From the NCBI GenBank assembly GCA_001769535.1, contig MEOH01000007.1:67675-131674 (forward strand): a stretch of 64,000 bases of DNA, in the 5' to 3' direction. Below the pieces are notes generated by a model. It saw nothing but the letters and a program-made list of their open reading frames with translations. It was not told where the DNA came from and searched no databases. Positions within the stretch are counted from its first letter, which is position 1; each line of letters starts with the position of its first letter. This stretch comes from Bacteroidetes bacterium GWF2_38_335. GTDB lineage: Bacteria; Bacteroidota; Bacteroidia; Bacteroidales; GWF2-38-335. Shown here piece after piece: positions 55,113 to 61,955 of the stretch. The position numbers were made by a program, and so were the translations under genes.

Positions 55113-55673
55113 ATGAAAACAATTTTATTTTTATTTGCTTTGATTATTTTAGCGTCAACTACTGGTTTTTCTCAAAATGACAGCATATTGGCATTTAAGC
55201 TCGAAAGATTAAGCAATAAAAAAACAGTTTTTCTGAACCCGGAAGATAAAATATTGGTAATTGCACAACCTAAAAAAAATGAGTTTTCAAAGACCATCAG
55301 ACTCAATGATAATTTTACATTGAATAATGAATCATTTCTTTACAAATCTGACACTGTTAAGTTATGTGATATTATATTTATTAAAGGGTATGATTTAAAA
55401 TACAGGAACAGTAGCCGATTACCAAAAGCATTGTTTATTATTGCAGGAAGCATGATGATGCTTTATGGAATAGGGGGCAGGTTGGTTAGTCCATATGGGG
55501 GTTCAAGCGATCCGGCAAATTGGAACAGTTATAGTGACAGAATGTTAAAATTTAAGATTGTAGGTGTATTAGGTTTTGGGCTGACAATTTCCGGAATTGC
55601 AATTTTTAATTACAAAAAAATGTATGACACAAAAAATGGATGGAAATTAACAACAGGGTATTCTTCTTTTTGA
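55113..55673 (+). CDS. Exported or membrane protein of unknown function
   Basis: A 186-residue protein with a signal peptide (1-21, GFSQ), an exported strand-rich part (KLERLSNKKTVFLNPEDKIL) and two C-terminal hydrophobic helices (ALFIIAGSMMMLYGIGG; IVGVLGFGLTISGIAIF) with a Gly/Ser/Pro loop between them. No family recognised. It ends in TGA. Monocistronic, with an AT-rich leader. Confidence 0.65.
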   Translation: MKTILFLFALIILASTTGFSQNDSILAFKLERLSNKKTVFLNPEDKILVIAQPKKNEFSKTIRLNDNFTLNNESFLYKSDTVKLCDIIFIKGYDLKYRNSSRLPKALFIIAGSMMMLYGIGGRLVSPYGGSSDPANWNSYSDRMLKFKIVGVLGFGLTISGIAIFNYKKMYDTKNGWKLTTGYSSF

Positions 55674-55828
55674 TTTGTTTTGTAAGACGCATATTATCAA
55701 TACTCTAACACTTATGCCTTTGCTGGCGGACCAATATCAAAAATCCGCAAAGCCAAAATCCCTAAATCTCGCGCCTGCTAATATCTAATATCGCGAAGCC
55801 AATATCCAAAAAATGCTTACAGCATTTT

Positions 55829-56278
55829 TCACCTCTTCATCAATCTGTCAATTTCCCGATCCGAATCCTTTTTCTTTATTGATTCACGTTTGTCGAATTC
55901 GGCTTTACCACGGGCCAGGGCGATTTCCATTTTTGCCAGACCTTTATCTCCAATAAAAAGAATGATGGGGATGATGGTTAAACCTTTTTCCTTTATTTTT
56001 CCTTCAAGCTTATTGAGTTCGCGACGGTTTAAAAGAAGCTTCCGCTCCCTTTTTGGCAGGTGGTTATTATAGGAACCCTCCTTATATTCAGAGATATGCA
56101 GTCCTCTTAACCAAAGCTCCCGGTTTTCAAAAAGACAGTAAGCGTCGGTGAAACTGACTTTTCCATCGCGTATGGATTTTATTTCAGTACCGGTTAAAAC
56201 AATTCCGGCCGTATACCTGTCAATAAACTCATACTCGAAGTACGCTTTTTTGTTTTTATAGGATATTCTTTCTGCCAT
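55829..56278 (-). CDS. smpB: SsrA-binding protein SmpB
   Basis: A 149-residue SmpB, which binds tmRNA and rescues stalled ribosomes. It has the N-terminal NKKAYFEYEFIDRYTAGIVL core, GTEIKSIRDGKVSFTDAY, the LNRRELNKLEGKIKEKG loop and a basic C-terminal tail (KRESIKKKDSDREIDRLMKR). The ATG at 56278 (MAERISYKN) is supported by a -7 box 18 nt upstream; the earlier in-frame start at 56299 would lie in the promoter. tmRNA was not seen in this window. Confidence 0.94.
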   Translation of the reverse strand: MAERISYKNKKAYFEYEFIDRYTAGIVLTGTEIKSIRDGKVSFTDAYCLFENRELWLRGLHISEYKEGSYNNHLPKRERKLLLNRRELNKLEGKIKEKGLTIIPIILFIGDKGLAKMEIALARGKAEFDKRESIKKKDSDREIDRLMKR

Positions 56279-56296
56279 TTCAATTATTAATAGTGA

Positions 56297-56304
56297 CAAA
56301 AGTA
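56297..56304 (-). promoter_or_regulatory. -7 promoter box of smpB
   Basis: TACTTTTG (minus strand), a perfect TAnnTTTG match. It ends 18 nt before the ATG at 56278 and rules out the longer start at 56299. Confidence 0.6.
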
Positions 56305-56394
56305 ATAAAATATAAGATGAAATGAAAGACAGATTAAATTGTTAAAATGTTGATAAATTCACATTGAAAAACAAAAACGATATAAAGATTAAAC

Positions 56395-56402
56395 TATATT
56401 TG
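56395..56402 (+). promoter_or_regulatory. -7 promoter box
   Basis: A perfect TATATTTG box lies 25 nt before the ATG of the membrane protein at 56428. Confidence 0.5.
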
Positions 56403-56427
56403 TTAAAAAATTTAAAAACTTTATACT

Positions 56428-56847
56428 ATGGAAAACACTGAACAAACAAACAAAGGTCAGGGACTTGATTTCAAATCAATGGACACTAAAACAAAAGCAG
56501 TTTTGATTATTGCTGCTGCTGGTATAGTTGGTTGCTTATTGCCATTAGTTTCTGTTATGGGCTATTCAGTCAGCTTACTTGATGCAGGCGGATTAGGAAT
56601 CGTAATTTTTATTGGTTTTATCTATCTGATAGCTTCAACATTATTTGGAGATAAAATGAATATGCCGGCTGAACAAGTAGCAAAAATTAACAAAGGTGCC
56701 ATCATTGGTATTTCAGTTTTGTGGGTTATTGATATTATCAGAATCCCGGGATTTGCTTTTGGAATGCTCGGAATTGGATTTTATGTTGTAACCATTGCCC
56801 TAGGACTTCTTGTTTTACTGTATCTTGATGTGATCAAGTTAAAATAG
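56428..56847 (+). CDS. Small four-helix membrane protein (paralogue 1)
   Basis: A 139-residue protein. A short polar N-terminus (MENTEQTNKGQGLDFKSMD) leads to four hydrophobic helices. The first contains AAAGIVGCLLPLVS; then LDAGGLGIVIFIGFIYLIAS; the last is IGFYVVTIALGLLVLLY. It is clearly paralogous to the protein at 57092: both have LDF/VDF, MD-KTK, G-I-x-C-x-LPLV and GIGFY. A terminator follows it, so the pair are separate units. No family or function recognised. Confidence 0.75.
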   Translation: MENTEQTNKGQGLDFKSMDTKTKAVLIIAAAGIVGCLLPLVSVMGYSVSLLDAGGLGIVIFIGFIYLIASTLFGDKMNMPAEQVAKINKGAIIGISVLWVIDIIRIPGFAFGMLGIGFYVVTIALGLLVLLYLDVIKLK

Positions 56848-56862
56848 TATTGAAAGAAATTG

Positions 56863-56896
56863 AAAAAGGCCTTTCTTCTGAAGGGCCTTTTTTTTA
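56863..56896 (+). terminator. Rho-independent terminator
   Basis: Stem AAAAAGGCC / GGCCTTTTT with a 12-nt loop and a trailing T-run, just after paralogue 1. Confidence 0.85.
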
Positions 56897-56952
56897 TTAG
56901 TGAAACTAAATTTTTGAAAGTTGAAAACGCATCAAAAATTATAGTTGAACAA

Positions 56953-57053
56953 CCCTCGACAAAGAAATTTGTCGGGGTAAATGGGATTAATACTTCGCCC
57001 CTTGGGGCGAATAGATATAAATGTTTTATTGATACTCGCTGCTCTGCTGCGAG
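56953..57053. repeat. Cluster of three palindromes between the paralogues
   Basis: Three hairpins lie in 100 bases: CGACAAA-gaaa-TTTGTCG (56957-56974), TTCGCCCC-tt-GGGGCGAA (56994-57011), and an imperfect CTCGC..GCGAG (57035-57053). They lie in the leader of paralogue 2. They resemble dispersed palindromic repeats of Bacteroidota and are probably a composite small repeat, perhaps mobile. Confidence 0.65.
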
Positions 57054-57091
57054 GTAGTTCATTTGTTTATTTACTCAAAAAATTAAATAAT

Positions 57092-57550
57092 ATGGAAAAC
57101 ACACAACCCACACCAAACAAACCAATAGTTGATTTTAACGCAATGGATGGCAAAACCAAAGTGATGCTGGGCGCATCGGTTCTCGGAATCATTTCTTGCT
57201 TTTTACCTCTTGTAAAAATAAATTTTTTCCTGAAATTATCTGCCAGTCTGTTCGACGGAGGCGGTTTCGGCTATGTTATTTTCATTTGCTTTCTTGGCGT
57301 TCTTGCCATGTCTCTGTTCGGCTCTGCTTTCTCAAATTCCAAACAATTAATGAACATTTTTGTCATTACTTTGGGTGCCTTATGGGGATTTCTCAACACA
57401 ATTCTTCTCCTGATCACATGGACATCCGGAGTATCACCCGAACCGGTTAAGCAATCAATATTCGATTTTATCGGCATCGGATTTTATCTCGCCAGCATAA
57501 GCATTATTGTGATGGTATTTGCGCAATTTGCCGGCCCGAAGAATAATTAG
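57092..57550 (+). CDS. Small four-helix membrane protein (paralogue 2)
   Basis: A 152-residue protein starting MENTQPTPNKPIVDFNAMDG, with four hydrophobic helices and the same motifs as the protein at 56428, including FLPLV and a C-terminal GIGFY. The ATG at 57092 matches the paralogue start; an upstream in-frame start at 56981 would run through the palindrome cluster. Probably a tandem duplication with divergence. Function unknown. Confidence 0.75.
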   Translation: MENTQPTPNKPIVDFNAMDGKTKVMLGASVLGIISCFLPLVKINFFLKLSASLFDGGGFGYVIFICFLGVLAMSLFGSAFSNSKQLMNIFVITLGALWGFLNTILLLITWTSGVSPEPVKQSIFDFIGIGFYLASISIIVMVFAQFAGPKNN

Positions 57551-57605
57551 CAAATTAGCAAATTAGCAGATATTAGAATTTACTGAAGAATTATGTAATG
57601 ATGAT

Positions 57606-58526
57606 ATGAGCTATAACCTGATCACCATCCTTGGTCATACAGCCGGAGGGAAAACTGCTCTGGCATCTCATCTTGCACTGAAACTTGGTGGTGAAATCAT
57701 CAGCGCCGACTCCCGTCAGGTTTACAGGCAAATGGACCTTGGTACCGGTAAGGATCTTCAGGATTATACTTTGAATGGAATTGACATTCCCTATCACCTT
57801 ATCAATATTGCCGATCCCGGCTATAAATACAATGTCTTTGAATTTCAGCGCGATTTTATTCCTGTGTTCAAAGACATTGTTTCACGGGGTAAAATGCCTG
57901 TAATGTGCGGTGGAACAGGAATGTATCTTGATGCTGTGCTAAAGGGTTACAAACTGATTCAGGTTCCTGATAACCCCGGTCTCAGACAAAAACTTGAAAC
58001 CTTTTCTCTTGACGAACTTAAGGAAATGCTGAGTCGTTATAAAAAACTTCACAATGTTACTGATGTGGATACAAAAAAACGCGCAATCAGAGCCATTGAA
58101 ATTGAAGAATATTATCTGCATAACCCCGAAATCGAAATTGACTATCCCGAAATTAACAGTCTGAACATCGGCATTGTGTACAACCGTATTGAACGAAGAG
58201 AAAGGATTACCCGACGGCTGCGCGAGCGTTTGCAATCGGGAATGATTGAAGAAACGGAGCAAATTCTTGCATCCGGAGTTTCACCCGATGACTTGATTTA
58301 TTACGGATTGGAGTATAAGTATCTTACTTTATTTGTGACCGGGAAACTGACTTATGATGAGATGTTTTCGCAACTGGAAACAGCCATCCATCAGTTTGCT
58401 AAACGCCAGATGACCTGGTTCAGGGGTATGGAACGAAAAGGCACCAAAATCCACTGGATCGACGGCTCACTTTCCCTTGACAAAAAACTGGAAATATCCA
58501 TAAAGCTGATCAGCAACACCCCGTAA
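57606..58526 (+). CDS. miaA: tRNA dimethylallyltransferase, variant form
   Basis: A 306-residue MiaA-type enzyme that prenylates A37 of tRNAs reading U-starting codons. The P-loop is GHTAGGKT (10-17) instead of the common GPTAxGKT. DSRQVYRQMDLGTGKD replaces the usual GTAK, and CGGTGMYLDAVLKGY plus a C-terminal RQMTWFRG are present. Bacteroidota often carry two miaA genes, one of this variant type. Whether this one is the housekeeping copy cannot be seen. A short AGCAAATT repeat (57549-57568) lies just upstream. Confidence 0.85.
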   Translation: MSYNLITILGHTAGGKTALASHLALKLGGEIISADSRQVYRQMDLGTGKDLQDYTLNGIDIPYHLINIADPGYKYNVFEFQRDFIPVFKDIVSRGKMPVMCGGTGMYLDAVLKGYKLIQVPDNPGLRQKLETFSLDELKEMLSRYKKLHNVTDVDTKKRAIRAIEIEEYYLHNPEIEIDYPEINSLNIGIVYNRIERRERITRRLRERLQSGMIEETEQILASGVSPDDLIYYGLEYKYLTLFVTGKLTYDEMFSQLETAIHQFAKRQMTWFRGMERKGTKIHWIDGSLSLDKKLEISIKLISNTP

Positions 58527-58546
58527 AGACACATTATTATGTGTCT
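58527..58546. repeat. Palindrome of the AGACnCA family
   Basis: AGACACAT-TATT-ATGTGTCT lies just after the miaA stop. It has the same TATT loop and AGAC ends as the 19798-19819 element and may serve as a terminator between the convergent genes. Confidence 0.65.
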
Positions 58547-58566
58547 CGTCTCTGGAAGAGAAAAAC

Positions 58567-59565
58567 CTAATCAATAATTAAATCCTGCGCATCAGCATCA
58601 TTCGAATGGGTATATGATTTTTCAAAGGTAAATTCAACTGTTGCCCCCCGTTTAAAAAAACTCTCAAACAAATCGGTAATCATAAACAAAGGGAATGTTC
58701 CTGCAAAAACTGCCTTTTGAAATAACAGATTGAATTTTGAGTATTCTTTGATATATTCTTTGTTGCCTTTCAGACTTTCAAAAAGTACCTCACGTTTTTT
58801 ATAAAACATGTTCAGTGTACTTTGTATGAATCCGTAGGGGTTTTGTTCGGAGGACAAATATTTTGTTTTCAAAACTTTGTATCCCCTGGTTTCCATTAAT
58901 TTGATAAAATCTTCCGGGGCAAAAAAGAACAAATGCCTTGGGGGATCAAGATGCAGCCATTTTCCTTTAAAAAGTTCGCTTTGCAAACCGGCAATGTTTG
59001 GAAATGAAATAACCAGCGCGCCGCCCGGACAAAGCACTTCGTCGATTGTGTCGAGCATCTCGACAGGGTGCGACAAGTGCTCAAATACATGAAACATTGT
59101 TATGGCCTGAAAGTTGTTTTTTGGAAAATCACCTTTTTCGAGCATTCCGACTTTAAGATTCAGTCCTTCAACTCTTTTTGCCCTGGCTGCCGAATTACCA
59201 TCCAACTCTGTTCCGTAAATATTAAAATCGCCATATTTTTTCAGGAATCCCAAAAACCGACCGTTTCCGCAGCCGATATCCAATACATTTTCATTTTTTC
59301 TTATAAATCGACTCACATATTTTGCCCTGCGTTTTCTGAAATAGTCCAATACATTTTCCACTTTTGATGAACTGAATTTTTCCTCCTGCTCACCATAATA
59401 TGATGAATCATAGGCCTGATTCAGTCGCTGTTCATCGGGACGAGGTGCCAGAAAATATGCGTGGCAGACATTGCATTGGTGAATTTCATAATGGTTTCCA
59501 AAAACATCCGTTGTCGGGTAAAGTGCCCTGCTGTCTTGTCTTCCGCAATATCCGCAAATGTCCAT
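58567..59565 (-). CDS. Class I SAM methyltransferase with N-terminal zinc ribbon
   Basis: A 332-residue methyltransferase. The N-terminus has two Cys pairs (CGYCGRQ, CNVCHAYF) forming a zinc-ribbon. The SAM-binding loop is VLDIGCGNGRFLGFL, with further motifs FHVFEHLSHPVEMLD and VISFPNIAGLQSELF. The layout is that of the SAM methyltransferases found in surface-polysaccharide and lipid pathways in Bacteroidota. The C-terminal ~80 residues include a hydrophobic stretch. Substrate unknown. Confidence 0.82.
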   Translation of the reverse strand: MDICGYCGRQDSRALYPTTDVFGNHYEIHQCNVCHAYFLAPRPDEQRLNQAYDSSYYGEQEEKFSSSKVENVLDYFRKRRAKYVSRFIRKNENVLDIGCGNGRFLGFLKKYGDFNIYGTELDGNSAARAKRVEGLNLKVGMLEKGDFPKNNFQAITMFHVFEHLSHPVEMLDTIDEVLCPGGALVISFPNIAGLQSELFKGKWLHLDPPRHLFFFAPEDFIKLMETRGYKVLKTKYLSSEQNPYGFIQSTLNMFYKKREVLFESLKGNKEYIKEYSKFNLLFQKAVFAGTFPLFMITDLFESFFKRGATVEFTFEKSYTHSNDADAQDLIID

Positions 59566-59613
59566 TTTGTTAGTTTTAGTCCACTAAAATAACAAATAAT
59601 TACATCAATTCCA

Positions 59614-59672
59614 ATCCCCTCCCAATGAGCTACTGGAGTGGTTCCCCTCCTTAGAGGGGCAGGGGAGGGTAT
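59614..59672. repeat. G/C-rich palindromic repeat (second copy)
   Basis: CCCCTC-ctta-GAGGGG (59644-59659) followed by AGGGGAGGG; same family as the element at 2111-2143. It lies in the gap before the deformylase gene. Confidence 0.7.
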
Positions 59673-59750
59673 CCCATACTTTAACCTTTCCTTAACCAAT
59701 AAACCAACATTTTCCGGATTTTCAAATTATCATTCAATCAACTAATTGTC

Positions 59751-59758
59751 TATATTTG
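59751..59758 (+). promoter_or_regulatory. -7 promoter box of the deformylase gene
   Basis: A perfect TAnnTTTG box (TATATTTG), 27 nt before the ATG at 59786. Confidence 0.6.
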
Positions 59759-59785
59759 CATTGAAAACTTATTTACACCTGACAA

Positions 59786-60403
59786 ATGAAATATCTTGCT
59801 TTTTTATTTTTAATTATAACCATTTTTGGATGCGCCAAAGAAGAAGTTCCCTTCTATGGAGATTCGACCGTTAATGGTTTTCGTCCTTTTACCACCAACG
59901 AAAAGGCAATAATTTACAGTGGCGGATCAAGTGATATTATGCCCCTATATACCATTTTTGATTATGATGATTCTTTGGTTTTAAGGAAGCAGTGTATTGA
60001 TGTAAAACCCGACTCGCTTGATGCGGATTTATTATATCTTATAAGCAGAATGTATGCTACAGTTAACGATCCGGCGAATCCGGGTGTCGGACTGGCAGCT
60101 CCGCAAGTTGGAATCAACCGGAATATTATCTGGGTAATGCGTGATGATCTTGCAGGTGATCCTTTTCAGGTTTGCATCAATCCGAAAATTACTGATGTAA
60201 CACAAACCATGACCGGCAGCAATGAAGGATGTTTATCCATTCCTGGCGAAAGCCATGTAATTCAGCGCTACAGAGCAATAGTGGTAGAGTTTTACGATCT
60301 CTCAGGTAACCTGCACCGCGAAGTGATAGAAGGTTACACAGCCAAAATATTCCAACACGAAATTGACCATCTCAACGCCATTTTGTACATCGACCACATG
60401 TAA
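59786..60403 (+). CDS. Lipoprotein-type peptide deformylase
   Basis: A 205-residue protein with an N-terminal lipoprotein signal (MKYLAFLFLIITIFGC, Cys16) followed by a complete peptide deformylase domain. Motif 1 is GVGLAAPQVG (100-109), motif 2 is EGCLSIP (Cys149) and motif 3 is QHEIDH (His191, Glu192, His195). All metal and catalytic residues are present. Ordinary deformylases are cytoplasmic and remove formyl from nascent chains; this one is predicted to be anchored outside the cytoplasm, where its substrate is unclear. An extra ~45 residues precede the domain. It is probably not the housekeeping def. Confidence 0.82.
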   Translation: MKYLAFLFLIITIFGCAKEEVPFYGDSTVNGFRPFTTNEKAIIYSGGSSDIMPLYTIFDYDDSLVLRKQCIDVKPDSLDADLLYLISRMYATVNDPANPGVGLAAPQVGINRNIIWVMRDDLAGDPFQVCINPKITDVTQTMTGSNEGCLSIPGESHVIQRYRAIVVEFYDLSGNLHREVIEGYTAKIFQHEIDHLNAILYIDHM

Positions 60404-60414
60404 CAATTCACCGC

Positions 60415-60489
60415 TGTTCCAAGTCTCCCGACTTGGAACATTAGTCTCCCGACTTAGAACATAAAGTCTCTCTCCCAACGTAGAACTTG
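60415..60489. repeat. Palindromic tandem repeat (AGTCTCCCGACTT)
   Basis: A perfect 10-bp inverted repeat with 6-nt loop (TGTTCCAAGT / ACTTGGAACA, 60415-60440) is followed by two degenerate copies (60441-60463, 60463-60489). It lies 12 nt after the deformylase stop. Confidence 0.7.
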
Positions 60490-60565
60490 TTTCCTGTCGA
60501 ATAATGCGTCAGCCAATATCCTTCAATTTAGCCGCAGGCAAACATCCAATTTCAAAAAATAAATA

Positions 60566-60573
60566 TAAATTTG
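60566..60573 (+). promoter_or_regulatory. -7 promoter box of the alkaline phosphatase gene
   Basis: A perfect TAAATTTG box, 13 nt before the ATG at 60587. Confidence 0.55.
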
Positions 60574-60586
60574 TAAAAACATTATA

Positions 60587-61732
60587 ATGATGAAACTACT
60601 TCTCATTCCCTTAATATTATTATATTTTTCAGCTTTTTCCCAAGGCGACTACAAATCATTTGTCAATGATAAAGACAATGAATATTACCAATCCCAGTCC
60701 TTTTATCCCGTTAAGGATTTCAATATTGAAGCCATTTGCAAAGGCACAAAAGCCAAAAATGTAATTCTTTTTATTGGCGACGGAATGGGTACTTCTCAGG
60801 TTTATGCAGCGCTCACTGCCAACGGCGGATCGCTTTACATGACCTCATTGAAATTCAGCGGCTTTTCAAAAACAAACTCAGGCAGCGATTATGTAACCGA
60901 TTCAGGAGCAGGCGGAACAGCCATTGCCTGCGGAAAAAAAACATATAACTATGCCATAGGGGTTGATATGGATACGGTTCCCATGGTTTCGATTCTTGAA
61001 CTGGCTGAAAAAAAAGGATTGTCAACAGGAATGGTTGCTACAGCTGCAATTACCCACGCCACTCCGGCCTCTTTCATGGCCCACAACCGCGACCGCAACA
61101 ACTATGAGGAAATTGCCCTGGATTTTCTGAAAACCGACATTGACATTTTCATCGGAGGGGGACGTGATCATTTTGCATCCCGCAAGGATAAACGAAACCT
61201 TTTAGATGAACTGGCTAAAAAAGGTTACCAGGTTTGCGATTCCTTAAATACATCAATTTCGAAGGATAAAGTTGCAGTTTTTACAGCATCCGGACATAAT
61301 CCCGAAGCAAAGTACCGAAAAAATATGCTGCCAATAGCTACCCAAAAAGCCATTGACCTTTTAAGCAAAAATAAAAACGGCTTTTTCCTAATGGTCGAAG
61401 GTTCACAGATTGACTGGGGCGGACATGACAATGACTTGCCTCAGGTCATTGAAGAAACTCTGGATATGGACAAAGCCCTGGCAGTAGCCCTCGAATTTGC
61501 CGAAAAAAACGGCGAAACTTTGATAATTGTCACTGCCGATCATGAATGTGGCGGATTATCTCTGAAAAACGGAAGTCTGGAAAAGGGAATTGTGGTTGCC
61601 GAATTTTCTACGCTCGATCATACATCTGTCATGGTGCCCGTCTTTGCCATTGGTCCGGGTGCCGAAAAATTCACCGGGGTTTATGAAAATACTTCGATTT
61701 TTGATAAGATGAAGGTGGCTTTGGGGTTGTAA
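60587..61732 (+). CDS. phoA: Exported alkaline phosphatase
   Basis: A 381-residue exported PhoA-type phosphatase with a signal peptide (ending AFSQ). Metal ligand Asp65 is in LFIGDGMGTSQ and the catalytic Ser106 in VTDSGAGGTAIACG. Later metal motifs are VEGSQIDWGGHDND and TADHECGGLS. It hydrolyses phosphomonoesters to release phosphate. Two ATGs open the gene. No Pho-box or phosphate-transport gene is visible nearby. Confidence 0.93.
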   Translation: MMKLLLIPLILLYFSAFSQGDYKSFVNDKDNEYYQSQSFYPVKDFNIEAICKGTKAKNVILFIGDGMGTSQVYAALTANGGSLYMTSLKFSGFSKTNSGSDYVTDSGAGGTAIACGKKTYNYAIGVDMDTVPMVSILELAEKKGLSTGMVATAAITHATPASFMAHNRDRNNYEEIALDFLKTDIDIFIGGGRDHFASRKDKRNLLDELAKKGYQVCDSLNTSISKDKVAVFTASGHNPEAKYRKNMLPIATQKAIDLLSKNKNGFFLMVEGSQIDWGGHDNDLPQVIEETLDMDKALAVALEFAEKNGETLIIVTADHECGGLSLKNGSLEKGIVVAEFSTLDHTSVMVPVFAIGPGAEKFTGVYENTSIFDKMKVALGL

Positions 61733-61758
61733 TTTATTAGAAAAACAATAAATTAGTT

Positions 61759-61788
61759 TTTGAAATAATCACATTTTACATATATTTG
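61759..61788 (+). promoter_or_regulatory. Bacteroidota-type promoter (-33/-7)
   Basis: TTTG (61759-61762), 18 nt, then a perfect TATATTTG (61781-61788). It drives the broken gene at 61803 and possibly the T9SS cargo gene at 61956. Confidence 0.7.
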
Positions 61789-61802
61789 AAAAAAATAGTG
61801 TC

Positions 61803-61924
61803 ATGAGAGTAATATGTTTTCTTTGCTTTATATTATTTTATTTTATTCTGGTATTTCATCACAAATACTTTTTGAAAAGTATTATGAAGTACCGGGTGTT
61901 AGTCGGGAAATAATTAAAATATAA
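61803..61924 (+). pseudogene. Broken start of a secreted-protein gene
   Basis: The ATG at 61803 opens a 36-codon frame with a signal-peptide-like start (MRVICFLCFILFYFI). In the next frame the same DNA reads SGISSQILFEKYYEVPGVSR and ends at TAA 61924. A single frameshift near 61848 would join the signal to this SQILFEKYY, the usual start of mature Bacteroidota cargo proteins. It looks like the 5' remnant of a lost secreted-protein gene. A real 36-residue peptide is less likely. Confidence 0.5.
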
Positions 61925-61955
61925 TATTTAAAGCAAATATCAAAAAAGAAAGGAT

